The notes under the pieces: generated by a model
Databases searched by the model: none
The model's input: only the letters and a program-made list of their open reading frames with translations
Told to the model about the DNA's origin: nothing
Origin: Chrysemys picta bellii
Lineage: Eukaryota; Chordata; Testudines; Emydidae
Length of the DNA: 64,000 nt
Assembly (NCBI RefSeq): GCF_011386835.1
Contig: NC_088796.1
Location: 87,317,968-87,381,967 of the forward strand
Direction of reading: 5' to 3'
Position numbers and translations under genes: made by a program
Part shown: piece after piece, positions 23,564 to 33,329 of the stretch
Layout: each line of letters opens with the position of its first letter
How positions within the stretch are numbered: the first letter of the stretch is position 1

Positions 23564-25174
23564 TAGGGCTGTTGATTAATTGCAGTTAACTCTCGCGATT
23601 AACTAAAAAAAATTAATCGCAATTAGATTAATCGCACTGTTAAACAATAGAATACCAACTGAAATTTATTAAATATTTTAGATGTTTTCTACATTTTCAA
23701 ATGTATCTATTTCAATTACAATACAGAATACAAAGTGTATTTTTGATTACAAGTACTTGCACTGTAAAATTGATAAACAAAAGAAATAGTATTTTTCAAT
23801 TCACCTCATATAAGTACTGGTAGTGCAATCTCTATCATGAAAGCGCAACTTACAAATGTAGGCTTTTTGTTACATAACTGCAATCCAAACAAAACAATGT
23901 AAAACTTTAGAGCCTACAAGTCCACTCAGTCTATTTCTTGTCCAGCCAATCACTAAGAAAAATAAGTTTGTTTACATTTACTGGAGATAATGCTGCCCAC
24001 TTCTTCATTACAATGTCACCTGAAAGTGAGAACAGGCATTCACATGGCACTGTTGTAGTTGGCGTTGCAAAATATTTATATGCCAGATGTGCTAAAGATT
24101 CATACGGCTCTTCATGCTTTAGCCATCGTTCCAGAGGACATGCTTCTATGCTGATGACACTTGTTAAAAAAATAATGAGTTAACTAAATTTGTGACTGAA
24201 CTCCTTGGGAGAGTCTCCTGCTCTGTTTTACCTGCATTCTGGCCATATATTTCATGTTATAGCAGTCTCCGATGATGACCCAGCACATGTTTATTTTAAG
24301 AACACTTTCACTGCAAATTTGACAAAATGCAAAGAAGATAACATGAAACTTCTAAAGATAGCTACAGCATTCAACTCAAGATTTAAGAATCTGAAGTGCC
24401 TTGCAAAATCTGAGGGGAATGAGGTGTGAAGCATGCTTTCAGAAGTCTTAAAAGAGCAACACTCTGATGCAGAAACTACAGAACCCAAACCACCAAAAAG
24501 TAAATCAACCTTCTGCTGGTGGTGTCTGACTCACGATGATGAAAACGAACATGCGACGGTCTACACTGCTTTGGATGGTTATCAAGCAGAATCTGTCATC
24601 AGCATGGACACGTCCCCTGGAATGGTGGTTGAAGCATGAAGGGACATATGAATCTTTAGTGCATCTGGCATGTAAATATCTTGCAACCCCAGGTACAACA
24701 GTTCCATGCAAACGCTTGTTCTCACTTTCAGGTGACGTAAACAAGAAGCAAACAGCATTATCTTCTGCAAATGTAAACAAACTTGTTTGTCTGAGCAACT
24801 GGCTGAACAAGAAGTAGGACTGATTGGACTTGTAGGCTTTAAAGTTTTACACGGTTTTATTTTTGAATGCAGGTTTTTTCTACATTTGTAAGTTCAACTT
24901 TCATGATAAAAAGATCACACTACAGTACTTGTATGAGGTGAATTGAAAAATATTTCTTTTGTTTATCATTTTTTATTACAAATATTTGCATTGTAAAAAA
25001 GTGAGCACTGTACATTTTGTATTCTGTGTTGTAATTGAAATCAATAATTTGAAAATGTAGAAAACATCCAAAATATTTAAAAAAATGAATCGCACAATTT
25101 AAAAAATGAACCGTGCTTGATCGCATTGTTAAACAATAATAGAATACCATTTATTTAATCACTTGACAGCCCCA
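23564..25174. mobile_element. Foldback hAT element, copy 1
   Basis: A 1,611-bp element starts TAGGGCTGT and ends ACAGCCCCA, with perfect 8-bp duplications ATAGATAC (23,556-23,563 and 25,175-25,182). It is a long palindrome. The left arm (about 23,564-24,162) carries the transposase C-terminal dimerisation domain in antisense. The right arm (about 24,594-25,174) carries the same domain in sense (GTTVPCKRLFSLSGD, NVNKLVCLSNWL). The centre holds a sense fragment with FKNTFTANLTK and RFKNLKCLAKSE, typical of ZBED-like hAT transposases. The N-terminal and most catalytic parts are absent and frames are broken, so it is nonautonomous. The copy at 53,788-55,438 has the same plan. Confidence 0.9.
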
Positions 25175-25189
25175 ATAGATACCACTAAA

Positions 25190-27195
25190 AGGCAAAATAA
25201 TTCCAACTTTTGTCATCTACCTTGATCTCCATACAAGACATTGTTTTGCTTTTCTTATAATTGGTTGTATTAGTTGATAGGTTTTTTCTAACTGGTATCA
25301 TGTTTTATTAGCATTTGATTTTCAAAATAAGGTATAACAACAGCGATTCCAATCCATACTACTGACCCATGTGACAAAGATAGTAAGCTTTTGTAATTCT
25401 TATCCGCGTGAGGTGGTTGAGTGAAACAAAGACCTGCATGCCCATCTAACACAATTTATTACACAGGTAGATCTCTGTTTTAGAGATGTGAAAACTGAAG
25501 TGCAGAGATTCAGTGACTTGCCCAAGTTGTCACAGAATGTGTAGCAGACATGAAAACAGAAATCACATCTGAATCCCACTCCTGTGTCGCTACAACAATA
25601 CCATAATTCTTTCCAGGAGCCTCTAGACTATGTAATTCTGAAGCTCACCTATTTAGGCTTGAGTGCAATTAAACTGCTTTAACAACAGCCATTTTGGATC
25701 AAGCTACTGTACTATAGGCAGTGACTTCATTTCAATAGCCGAACTACTTCAACAGAAATGTAAGTTCTACAGTAAAAGTAACCACAACTGTGTTTTAAGC
25801 GTGAATATTGATATCAGTTTTTAGGGCCACATTTTTATAAATAGGTACAGGCAATTTCACATGCTGCAATATGCATACACAAATACAGTCATTATGAGTG
25901 CAATCACAGTAACTGCACATGCAACAAAGTACACCTCTAACAATCCAGCTGCACATATAATTGCATGCCCCCTTTTCTAAATATCTTGTTCATGTTACAC
26001 ATAAATGTGTACAACTTAGTATTGTATATAAAACATTTATTCTTTTCAGAGCACAATTCTTACAAAAATGTAAACCAAATTATTTTTTGGATGGAAAGAA
26101 CTATCTCCCCCCCGCATTATAAAATACCAATATTTGATCTAAGTTATTTTCCCATCAATTTATTTTCATATTAGACACTCAAATGTTAGAATAAACTAAG
26201 AGACAACACTAAACCTGGGATATTGAAAATAACTGGATTTGTCTTGAACTTCATTATGAAATTGGCTGAAAAAAACCTGAGTGGAAAAAAAAAAAAAAGC
26301 ATCCCTGCCTGTGGTATTAGCTGAATATCTTAACTACTTGGAAACTGTGGCGATGAAGAAGGTTTTTGTGATATGGGTACTTGCCCACCAGAAAAATACA
26401 AGGAATCATAAGCGAGGCCTCCAACTTATTTTGCACAGGTGAGTGACTAGTTTTAATAAATGACATGCAGGAGTGAAAGGCTCCAAATTCCATTATCTGA
26501 GTTATTCAGTCCTCAAAAATTCTCTAATTATAATTTAAAATATATATGCGAAGCTCTGATTAGAAAGATACATATTATCTGATTAAAAAACGACCTTTTT
26601 TAATAGCAGTCTTATTTGAGATTGCTGGGATCCACCCACGCAGCGGTTGAGTGGAGTGACAGCCTGAGCCTCCCATATTTCAACAAGAGGGAAAGATACC
26701 CAGAGCTACATTTAACTTTAGGCACATCAGAATCCAAAAGAGAACAACTCAAGTGACTAAAAAAAAGTGTAATTTAAAATTAGCATGAGTTAAATCACAG
26801 TAGGATGTGACAGAGCTAATGTGTACCTACACTCATAGATTGCAGTAGCTGTGAAGACAGCATTTGACTTAAAGACATGGATTAGTAAACCACAAGTCAT
26901 GCCCTGCAGTGTTGAACTACTGAAGTAACACATATCTTGTTTGGTTTTATGCCTCTATGATCACAACAAATATGGGCCCCCTTATGATTACAAACAAGGC
27001 CAGGTTTAAATTACACTAAGATCCTACATTTACATCATCACTATTTCCGCCTTGCTTATTGCAGAGAAACATAGGTTAGAATATCTTACAGTATGCCCCA
27101 AGGCCAATGGTCACAATAAGATATAATGGAATGCTGTCCCATAATGTATACTACTAACACCAGTAAATATTCCTAAGCTGTATTTGTGTGACTGA
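25190..27195. other. Flank downstream of ERCC6L2, mostly featureless
   Basis: AT-rich sequence with one MIR (listed separately). Additional minus-strand AATAAA motifs near 26,036 and 26,160 are possible distal polyadenylation sites for ERCC6L2. Confidence 0.4.
25470..25605 (-). repeat. MIR SINE fragment
   Basis: The reverse strand of MIR is seen: a diverged GAGATGTGAAAACTGAAGTG, then GACTTGCCCAAGTTGTCACA and a trailing region with ATCTGAATCCCACTCC. Confidence 0.7.
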
Positions 27196-27199
27196 TGAA

Positions 27200-27205
27200 T
27201 TTATT
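27200..27205 (-). terminator. Candidate polyadenylation signal, AATAAA
   Basis: The minus strand reads AATAAA about 37 bases past the ERCC6L2 stop codon. If used, it would give a 3' UTR of only about 60 bases, so a more distal signal is possible. Other minus-strand AATAAA motifs lie near 26,160 and 26,036. Only transcript ends can decide. Confidence 0.35.
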
Positions 27206-27241
27206 GCCTGAGCGTTAAGATCAGTCTTTCATATCTAGACA

Positions 27242-28205
27242 TCAAAAGGTGTGTGCACCAGATGTAGACTCATCTGAATCACTTAGATTATATTTTTTCC
27301 ATAAAAAATTATCATTTTGTTTCCAAAGAGAACTTTCATGAACTTCTTTCTTTTTTGTCAAAGCAACAGGAGGTGCTCTTTCACACAACTCCTCTATGAC
27401 TGCCATGTCTGTGAGCTTTCTGAGACTCTCATCATTCTGCTCATTCAGCACATCCCAGAAGTCTTTTGGTCGTTCTTTTGCTTTTTCTGCAGGCCCTGAA
27501 AGAGATCTTCTTGGCAGCTCTGTAGGCCTGTTTCCATTACTTTTGAAGAGGTCATTGAGAACAGAGGTGTCTCCTAGTAAGTCTACAAAAGAGTTTTTCT
27601 TGTAAGTCTGAGTTTCTCTCTCTCTGTTTTCTGACTGAGACAGGGATCTTTTTCTTGGAGATTCCGTCCCCTTTGAGTCCTGCTGTCCTTTAGTGATATT
27701 TACAGAGCACACTTCAATTATTTCTGATTTACTGCTTACTGAGTCAGTTGCCATAAAATCTTTGAATGGTTGACTGTTTCTCCCACTGATGCTATTTTGG
27801 GTATTGACAGTGGACAATTGTTTATCTTTTGAACTAAGACACACAGCATCTTGTATGCAGAAATCATTGTGAAACTGTTTTGCTTCTCCTTTGTGTCTTT
27901 TTTGGCTACATATTTCTGCAGTCATGAAGGGAGAATCTTTAGCTGAAGGACCAGACCTTGATTGTCGACATTTTACCCTGGCCCTTCTCTTTCTACAACT
28001 TGTAAACACCTCTCCTTCCTCATACCCATCTGAAACATGTACTGGAACTTTGACTGGAAATAGGTCCTCTAATTCTGGATACTTTCCAGCATAAAAATCT
28101 CTCAACATTTTCTGTCGTGCTTCTGATGTGGCTTTTGCAATATATTCTGCAAGTTCTTCAACTGAAGCCATGTTGAAGTGGGATACCATTTCTTCAAACT
28201 GTTTC
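27242..28205 (-). CDS. ERCC6L2: ERCC6L2 terminal coding exon with stop
   Basis: A 964-nt exon, phase 2 in, encodes 320 further residues and a TGA stop at 27,244-27,242. The acceptor is TATTGTTGGCTTTAG|GAAACAG; its first G completes the arginine of ...SIRRKQFEEM. The exon opens with a predicted helical segment (EELAEYIAKATSEARQKMLR). The middle is a variable, charged, serine-rich linker. The last 100 residues are a conserved tail with SFVDLLGDTSVLNDLFKS, then RPKDFWDVLNEQNDESLRKL, then LWKQNDNFLWKKYNLS, ending DSDESTSGAHTF. The tail's short helices with bulky hydrophobics suggest a protein-interaction module. I know of no catalytic role. The in-frame sequence upstream of the acceptor (to 28,231) is intron, not an alternative start. 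Confidence 0.95.
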
Positions 28206-28427
28206 CTAAAGCCAACAATAAAGAAAAACAATTACCTTGTCTTAAATTTTTTAAAAAAGGCACAGAGTATAAAATAAAGATACAATCAATTAATTGAGTT
28301 TAATTAACTTATATAACACAAACCTAGAAGAGAACTGAAAGGCATACCCTTATTGGTAACAGTACTAGTTCTCATTTCAATTGCAAGGAAAAGACCAAGA
28401 GCAAAATATTCAAAGTTGCCAAAGTGA

Positions 28428-28713
28428 CACTGGTCTTGTCTACATCATGGTGGGGTAATGAGCTCTACATGGGCGTGCTTTCCAAAGTGCACTAACATGT
28501 TGCTGATTAATAGGTCCCTGTAGACCCTGCTGGTGTGCCTTAACATAGCACTGTTTGAAACAGCTCTAGGTGAAACTGCACTATGGAAACTTTAGCATGC
28601 ACCAGCATGCTGCAGGGTCTACAGGGACCAATTAATGCACAACACATTAGTGCATTTTAGAAATCACAATGCTGGAGAACATTTCCCCCACGTGCAGACA
28701 AAGTCCTTAGTGT
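28428..28713. mobile_element. MITE-like element with imperfect terminal repeats
   Basis: The ends TGACACTGGTCTTGTCTACAT and (reverse complement of right) AACACTAAGGACTTTGTCTG resemble each other. The interior is partly palindromic: GGTCCCTGTAGACCCTGC pairs with GCAGGGTCTACAGGGACC. It lies only about 0.2 kb upstream of the last ERCC6L2 exon's acceptor, within the intron. Superfamily unclear. Confidence 0.6.
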
Positions 28714-28714
28714 T

Positions 28715-29165
28715 CCAATTTTCAAAAGTGACTTAGGCACTCAGGAGCCTAAACTTTATTGAAAGGCAATGGGACTGCGGCCCAGTCCTACATCAAAAAC
28801 GTAGGTCGACCTAACTAAATCATTCAGGGGTATGAAAAATGCCTTGAGAGATGTTGTTAAGCCAGCCTAAGACCCAGTGTACACATCACGAGGTCGCCAG
28901 AAGAATTCTTCTGTCAACCAAGCTAATGCCTCTCAAGGAGGTGGATTTATTACAGTGCTGGAAAAACTCTTTCTGCCACTGTAGCAAGTTCCACACCACA
29001 CTGCTGCAGCTACGTCACTGTAGTGCTTGTAGCATAGACTTACTTTTAGGCACCTAAGGGCCAGATTTTTAAAGGTATTTAGACATTGAAGATTCATAAA
29101 GGCACCTAGTGGGATTTTCAAAAATGCCTAACACCCACTGAACCAAAATCATTTAAAAAAAATAA
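28715..29165. repeat. Sauropsid CCTAA-type repeat fragments around a second MITE-like patch
   Basis: Fragments with TTTTCAAAAGTGACTTAGGC (near 28,722) and GGCCAGATTTTTAAAGGTAT (near 29,059) belong to a repeat family also seen at 58,785-58,910. Between them about 28,860-29,040 has the texture of a MITE (CCAAGCTAATGCCTCTCAAG, GGAGGTGGATTTATTACAG) but its termini are not clear. Confidence 0.45.
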
Positions 29166-29558
29166 TCTCACTTGAAAAGTTGAAGGCATAATTTATAGCA
29201 TACCACCATGTGTCACATTAAACTTGGTAGTAAAATGTTCCTGGCAGGCTCTTCACATGTACAGATGAGACTCGTTCTAATACTACACAGCCACTGGCTC
29301 AGATATCAAGTGCTACAATAACACACTGCTATGGTCTTCCACCCAATTCCAGAACATAGAGTAATTTAAAATCTCAAATATTAAAAAGGTCTCTGACTAA
29401 ACTGGACACATGCAATACATTTTCTATTGATCTGATCCTTGGAACTAAAGCTTGAAATTAGCTCAATTCCTTTGGGTGCAGATGGTCAGCAGCCATTTTT
29501 GCAGGCTTCCGAGAGAGTTCAACTCTGAGAACAGAAAGCAAGCTCCGATATAGAGGCC

Positions 29559-29951
29559 TGTAGACGAGCGCTTCCTTGCTCGCTGTACAAATTAGCCGGA
29601 GACCTCTTATTTTGCAACCCAGTGTCCGTTTATTTCCCGGTGTTCATTCCCACCACCATCTATATACAACTCTATGTACAAGTCAATTGCAGTTAGGTAG
29701 CCAGCTAGTGCCTGTTGCTAGCTAGGAGCAGCAGTTCCTTACTCCTCCTGTGTCTCTCTCCCCGCTTCCACTTCCTTCCTGTCAGCTTTATAGGCCTTCC
29801 TCTCAGCAGGCTCACAGGTGATTGCTCTTAGGCTCCTTTAATGAGCCACACCCTGCCAGCTCCAATCAGTTTCTCTTTATGGGTGCTACACTAGCAGGTT
29901 CTGAGCTAACAGGGGCTGGTTATGTGCCTCTTAGGCCAGCACCCTGTTACA
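29559..29951 (-). mobile_element. Intronic solo LTR with perfect 5-bp target duplication
   Basis: A 393-bp block on the minus strand starts TGTAACAGGG and ends GTCTACA. It is flanked by AGGCC on both sides (29,554-29,558 and 29,952-29,956). In the minus orientation it has a TATA-box-like CTATAAAG (about 29,793-29,786) and then AATAAA (29,634-29,629), the order expected of U3-R-U5. It therefore sits in sense with ERCC6L2, about 1.4 kb upstream of the last exon. No internal retroelement remains. Confidence 0.85.
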
Positions 29952-29959
29952 AGGCCCAT

Positions 29960-32235
29960 TAGGAACTTCTCAACTCTTAAAATGATGGGCTGCAGCTCAT
30001 GGAGAACCATTGGGCTACCCAGAAATTACTGAAATGTTCCTTTAGCAATGAGTTCCTTTCAATGCAAGTGTTTTGGATTTTAACATTCACAGTTAATTTG
30101 GGAGAGGAAGTGGGATACAATTTTGCTGGATACTGGTAAGGGTATAAATAGTTTATGATTTGATATCTACCTTACTTAAATTCCTCCTCTCATGAAAGGG
30201 AAGGAGAGAGAACTAAAACTAGATTATAATTTGATAAAATATACTGTATGGTGATAAGGCAGGAGCCCTACATATAGTTCTAAAAACAAAACACTAAGTC
30301 CAATGTTTGGGCAATTCATTAAGAGAGCTCTAAAAGTGAAAAGTATCCTAAATTGGATATTTATTTTTACTCATTTTAAGAACAATAGAAAGAGTTAAAC
30401 CCATTTGTGCACTCAATAATTCATACTGAAATTCTATCTGGTCTGATGGAGGGGAGCTTGGGTGAAAGATCTTACCAAATTAGAACAAAAAACATCTATG
30501 CTATTAAAAGTATGTATTGAGAATATAAGACAAAATCTTTATACTGAAGTTTAAGACATAAACATTGATGTTATAAACAAAATCTTTTTTCAAAATTAAG
30601 TTATCTTAGAACATTGTGAACCTTTAAGGCCAGCCTATGTTTGTTTTGGATAGAATACTTTAAACAATTTGACTTAAACGAACCCATAACTACCAAAGGC
30701 TATGGAAAACCTAAATCATGGTAATAATGGACACATTGCAAAGAATTAATCTCATATTTATGGACTGCTGAACTCTGAGCTTACCTGGCTACAGTAACAA
30801 CTTGGCTATTAATGTCTTGTAAACAAGAAGTAATTTTTTTTGGTAAGGAACTTCCTATTCTCACCAACACTTGCCTATACTTTCACTCACACAGTTTTAC
30901 CACCTTAGACAGTGGAGGAATACAGGAACTTTAAAATCTTGTCTTTACAGAAATCATAATGAAAAGCCATGGATTCAATCTCCTCTGCAATCTAAGTGGC
31001 TGCTGATGACCAAGTTGTGTGCAACAGGACCATTGATTTAAAATATATATATAAATAAAACTTTTCAAGACAACAAGCTATTTTGGAAGGAAAGCTACAT
31101 ATAAAATATTTTAAGCTAAAATATCCTGCAGTAAAGTTAAAACATGTTATAAATTCAACAGAAAACTTCAGGCGAGCAGGTATTGACATGCCTTACATAA
31201 TTTGTGAGGCACAAACAAAAAGCTGGGTGCATTCTATCTGGGAAGTTATATCTGCCATGACTTATTGTTCTTACATGCTTTTTTTTTTTTTTTCTCTAAA
31301 ACTACAGTAGGGATTCTGAAGTAAGAAACACTTACTGATAAAATAGTTCTCCCGATGTACTATAGTGCAAAGTAGCAAGGATTTTTCTAGGCTTATCTAG
31401 TAATCTAGCTTGATGATACCTATGAAAGATTCACAGGCATAATTGATGTCACACTCGTTTTCTTCCTTCCATCCCTCTAGACAATAGACAGCTCAGGCTT
31501 GAGTGGTGGGAATAGTGAAAATGGTTTGAGTGGTAGCATACACACAAAGTAAAGAGAGTTTACATGTACTTTCTAAGGTTTATACTTAGCCTGGTTGAAC
31601 ACGTAATATTTTCCACAGACAGCAACATTGCATGCTTTCCATAGGCTGCTCAAACAATGTGCATCAACCCTAAACTGGAGGGACCATCTTTACGAATGAC
31701 AAATAGTACAGTGCCCATACCCACCATTCAATCTTTGGCCTGTCCACTCAGACTGCCCACAAGGGTGCCAATCAGAGTATTTTTGGGACGTATTTTTGGC
31801 ACTGCAAGGAGATCATTAGTTCATTTCATGTAGATAGTATAATAGAAAGTAACTTTCTGTCAGTACCACTCTGCATTGAACTTGAAGCAAAAGGATGGGG
31901 TGAAAAACTCCAATATTCTACTTCCAATCCCCTATCCATTCAGTCTCCTAAGTATTGTTTAGAAATCCAAAGCATCAGACACCTTGAATATTTTTATTCA
32001 CTAATATAGCTATATTTTAGTCATTTCAGCTTTAAATTCTGATATCCACTCTTCCAATGTACTTTAAAGCCCGTGGGACCCAACCACTTTTTTCTCCTGA
32101 AACATTCCTTCTTCCCCCCCACCCCCACATAAACTACTTTGCCTTAGGGATTCCCTAAGATTCTCCATGCCTTTAAATCTGCCTCATCTTAATTTTCTAA
32201 AATGAGGCTCAGAAAATGGGAGGGTTAAATCTTAA
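29960..32235. other. ERCC6L2 intron, no feature recognised
   Basis: AT-rich intronic sequence with no repeat or exon I can support. Confidence 0.5.
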
Positions 32236-32239
32236 ACTA

Positions 32240-33070
32240 GCATACTTAATACCGCAGCTGCAGTGTGGTCAGGCCTGCTGACGACAATTCCAGGCTGCAG
32301 GGCAGAACAGTCAATGGGCCCCCACGCACGCACAAGCCGCGCCTGTGTGGATATGGTCCACCTGACATTTGGGCGGTGCTGCGCCTGTGCTGGCTGGTGC
32401 CCTGCGAGCTGCAGGCTGCGCTGCTGGTGCACTCTTCTGGCATGGCCAGGGCATCCACATGCCCGCCCAGTAGGATTGGGTGAGTTTGGGTGTGGTGGTG
32501 GTGTTGGGGGGTTAGGGGTTGGGCTCTGGGAGGGAGTGTGGGTGCGGGAGGGGATGCGGGGTGCGGGCTCTGGGAGGGAGTTTGGGTGAGGGAGTGGGTG
32601 CGGGGTGCAGGCTCTAGGCTGGGGCAGGGGTTTGGGGTGCAGGAGGGGGCCAAGGGGTCAGTGCTTACCTTGGGAGGCTCCCGAAAGCGGCCGGCACACC
32701 TCTCTGGCAGTGGCTCCTAGGCGGGGAGCCCAGGGGGTCTCTGCGTGCCACTGCCTGCAGGCACCGCCCCCACAGCTCCCACTGGCTGCAGTTCCTAGCC
32801 AATGGGAGCGGTGGAGTCGACACTCAGGCCGGGGACAGTGTGCAGAGACCCTCCTCCCAAGGTGCTGCAGGGACGTGCCGCTGGCCACTTCCGGGAGCAG
32901 TGCAGAACAAGGGCGGGCAGGAAGCCTGCTTTAGCTTTGCTGTGCTGCCAGTGGCGCCTCCCCCCCCCCCCGGGGCCTTTTAAACCGCCCGGGCCCCTGG
33001 GCAATTGCCCCCTTTGCCCTTCCCACCCCCCACCCCCCGTCGGCTGGCCAGAGTGTGCTTCTAGCAAAGT
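32240..33070. repeat. GC-rich dispersed repeat with G-rich quasi-tandem core
   Basis: It has sharp edges in base composition against the AT-rich intron. The interior has degenerate tandem units of the type GGGTGCGGGCTCTGGGAGGG at about 32,520-32,650. It also has the CTCCCACTGG...CCAATGGGAG inverted CCAAT pair (about 32,777-32,808) shared with 2,925-2,961. The right part contains a run of C and CTGGGCAATTGCCCCC. The termini are not settled. Overlapping ORFs on both strands are GC artefacts. Confidence 0.55.
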
Positions 33071-33102
33071 GCAGAAATATCAAGAGCGCCATCCTTCAAA
33101 AT

Positions 33103-33322
33103 AAGCAACAGAGGGCCCTGTGGCACCCTTGAGACTAACAGAAGTATAGGGAGCATAAGCTTTCGTGGGTAAGAACCTCACTTCTTCAGATGCAAGTCAG
33201 GAAGTGAGGTTCTTACCCACGAAAGCTTATGCTCCCTATACTTCTGTTAGTCTCAAAGGTGCCACAGGACCCTCTGTTGCTTTTTACAGATTCAGACTAA
33301 TACGGCTACCCCTCTGATCCTT
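33103..33322. repeat. Near-perfect palindrome of two head-to-head turtle repeats
   Basis: Two copies of the repeat seen at 306-432 converge here. The right copy is full length on the minus strand (from AGAGGGGTAGCCGTATTAG near 33,318 down to about 33,200). The left copy on the plus strand lacks the first 40 or so bases and starts at AAGCAACAGAGGG. The arms, about 33,103-33,185 and 33,203-33,282, are almost identical over roughly 80 bp, with a loop of under 20 bp (TTCAGATGCAAGTCAGG region). Confidence 0.9.
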
Positions 33323-33329
33323 CAAAATA

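Noticed and set aside
32246..33104. Many ORFs in all frames
   Set aside because: GC-rich repeat with quasi-tandem G-rich units; frames overlap on both strands without any family resemblance.
33103..33322. CRISPR-like or regulatory inverted repeat
   Set aside because: The two arms are copies of a dispersed turtle repeat also present at 306-432, so a head-to-head repeat insertion explains the symmetry.
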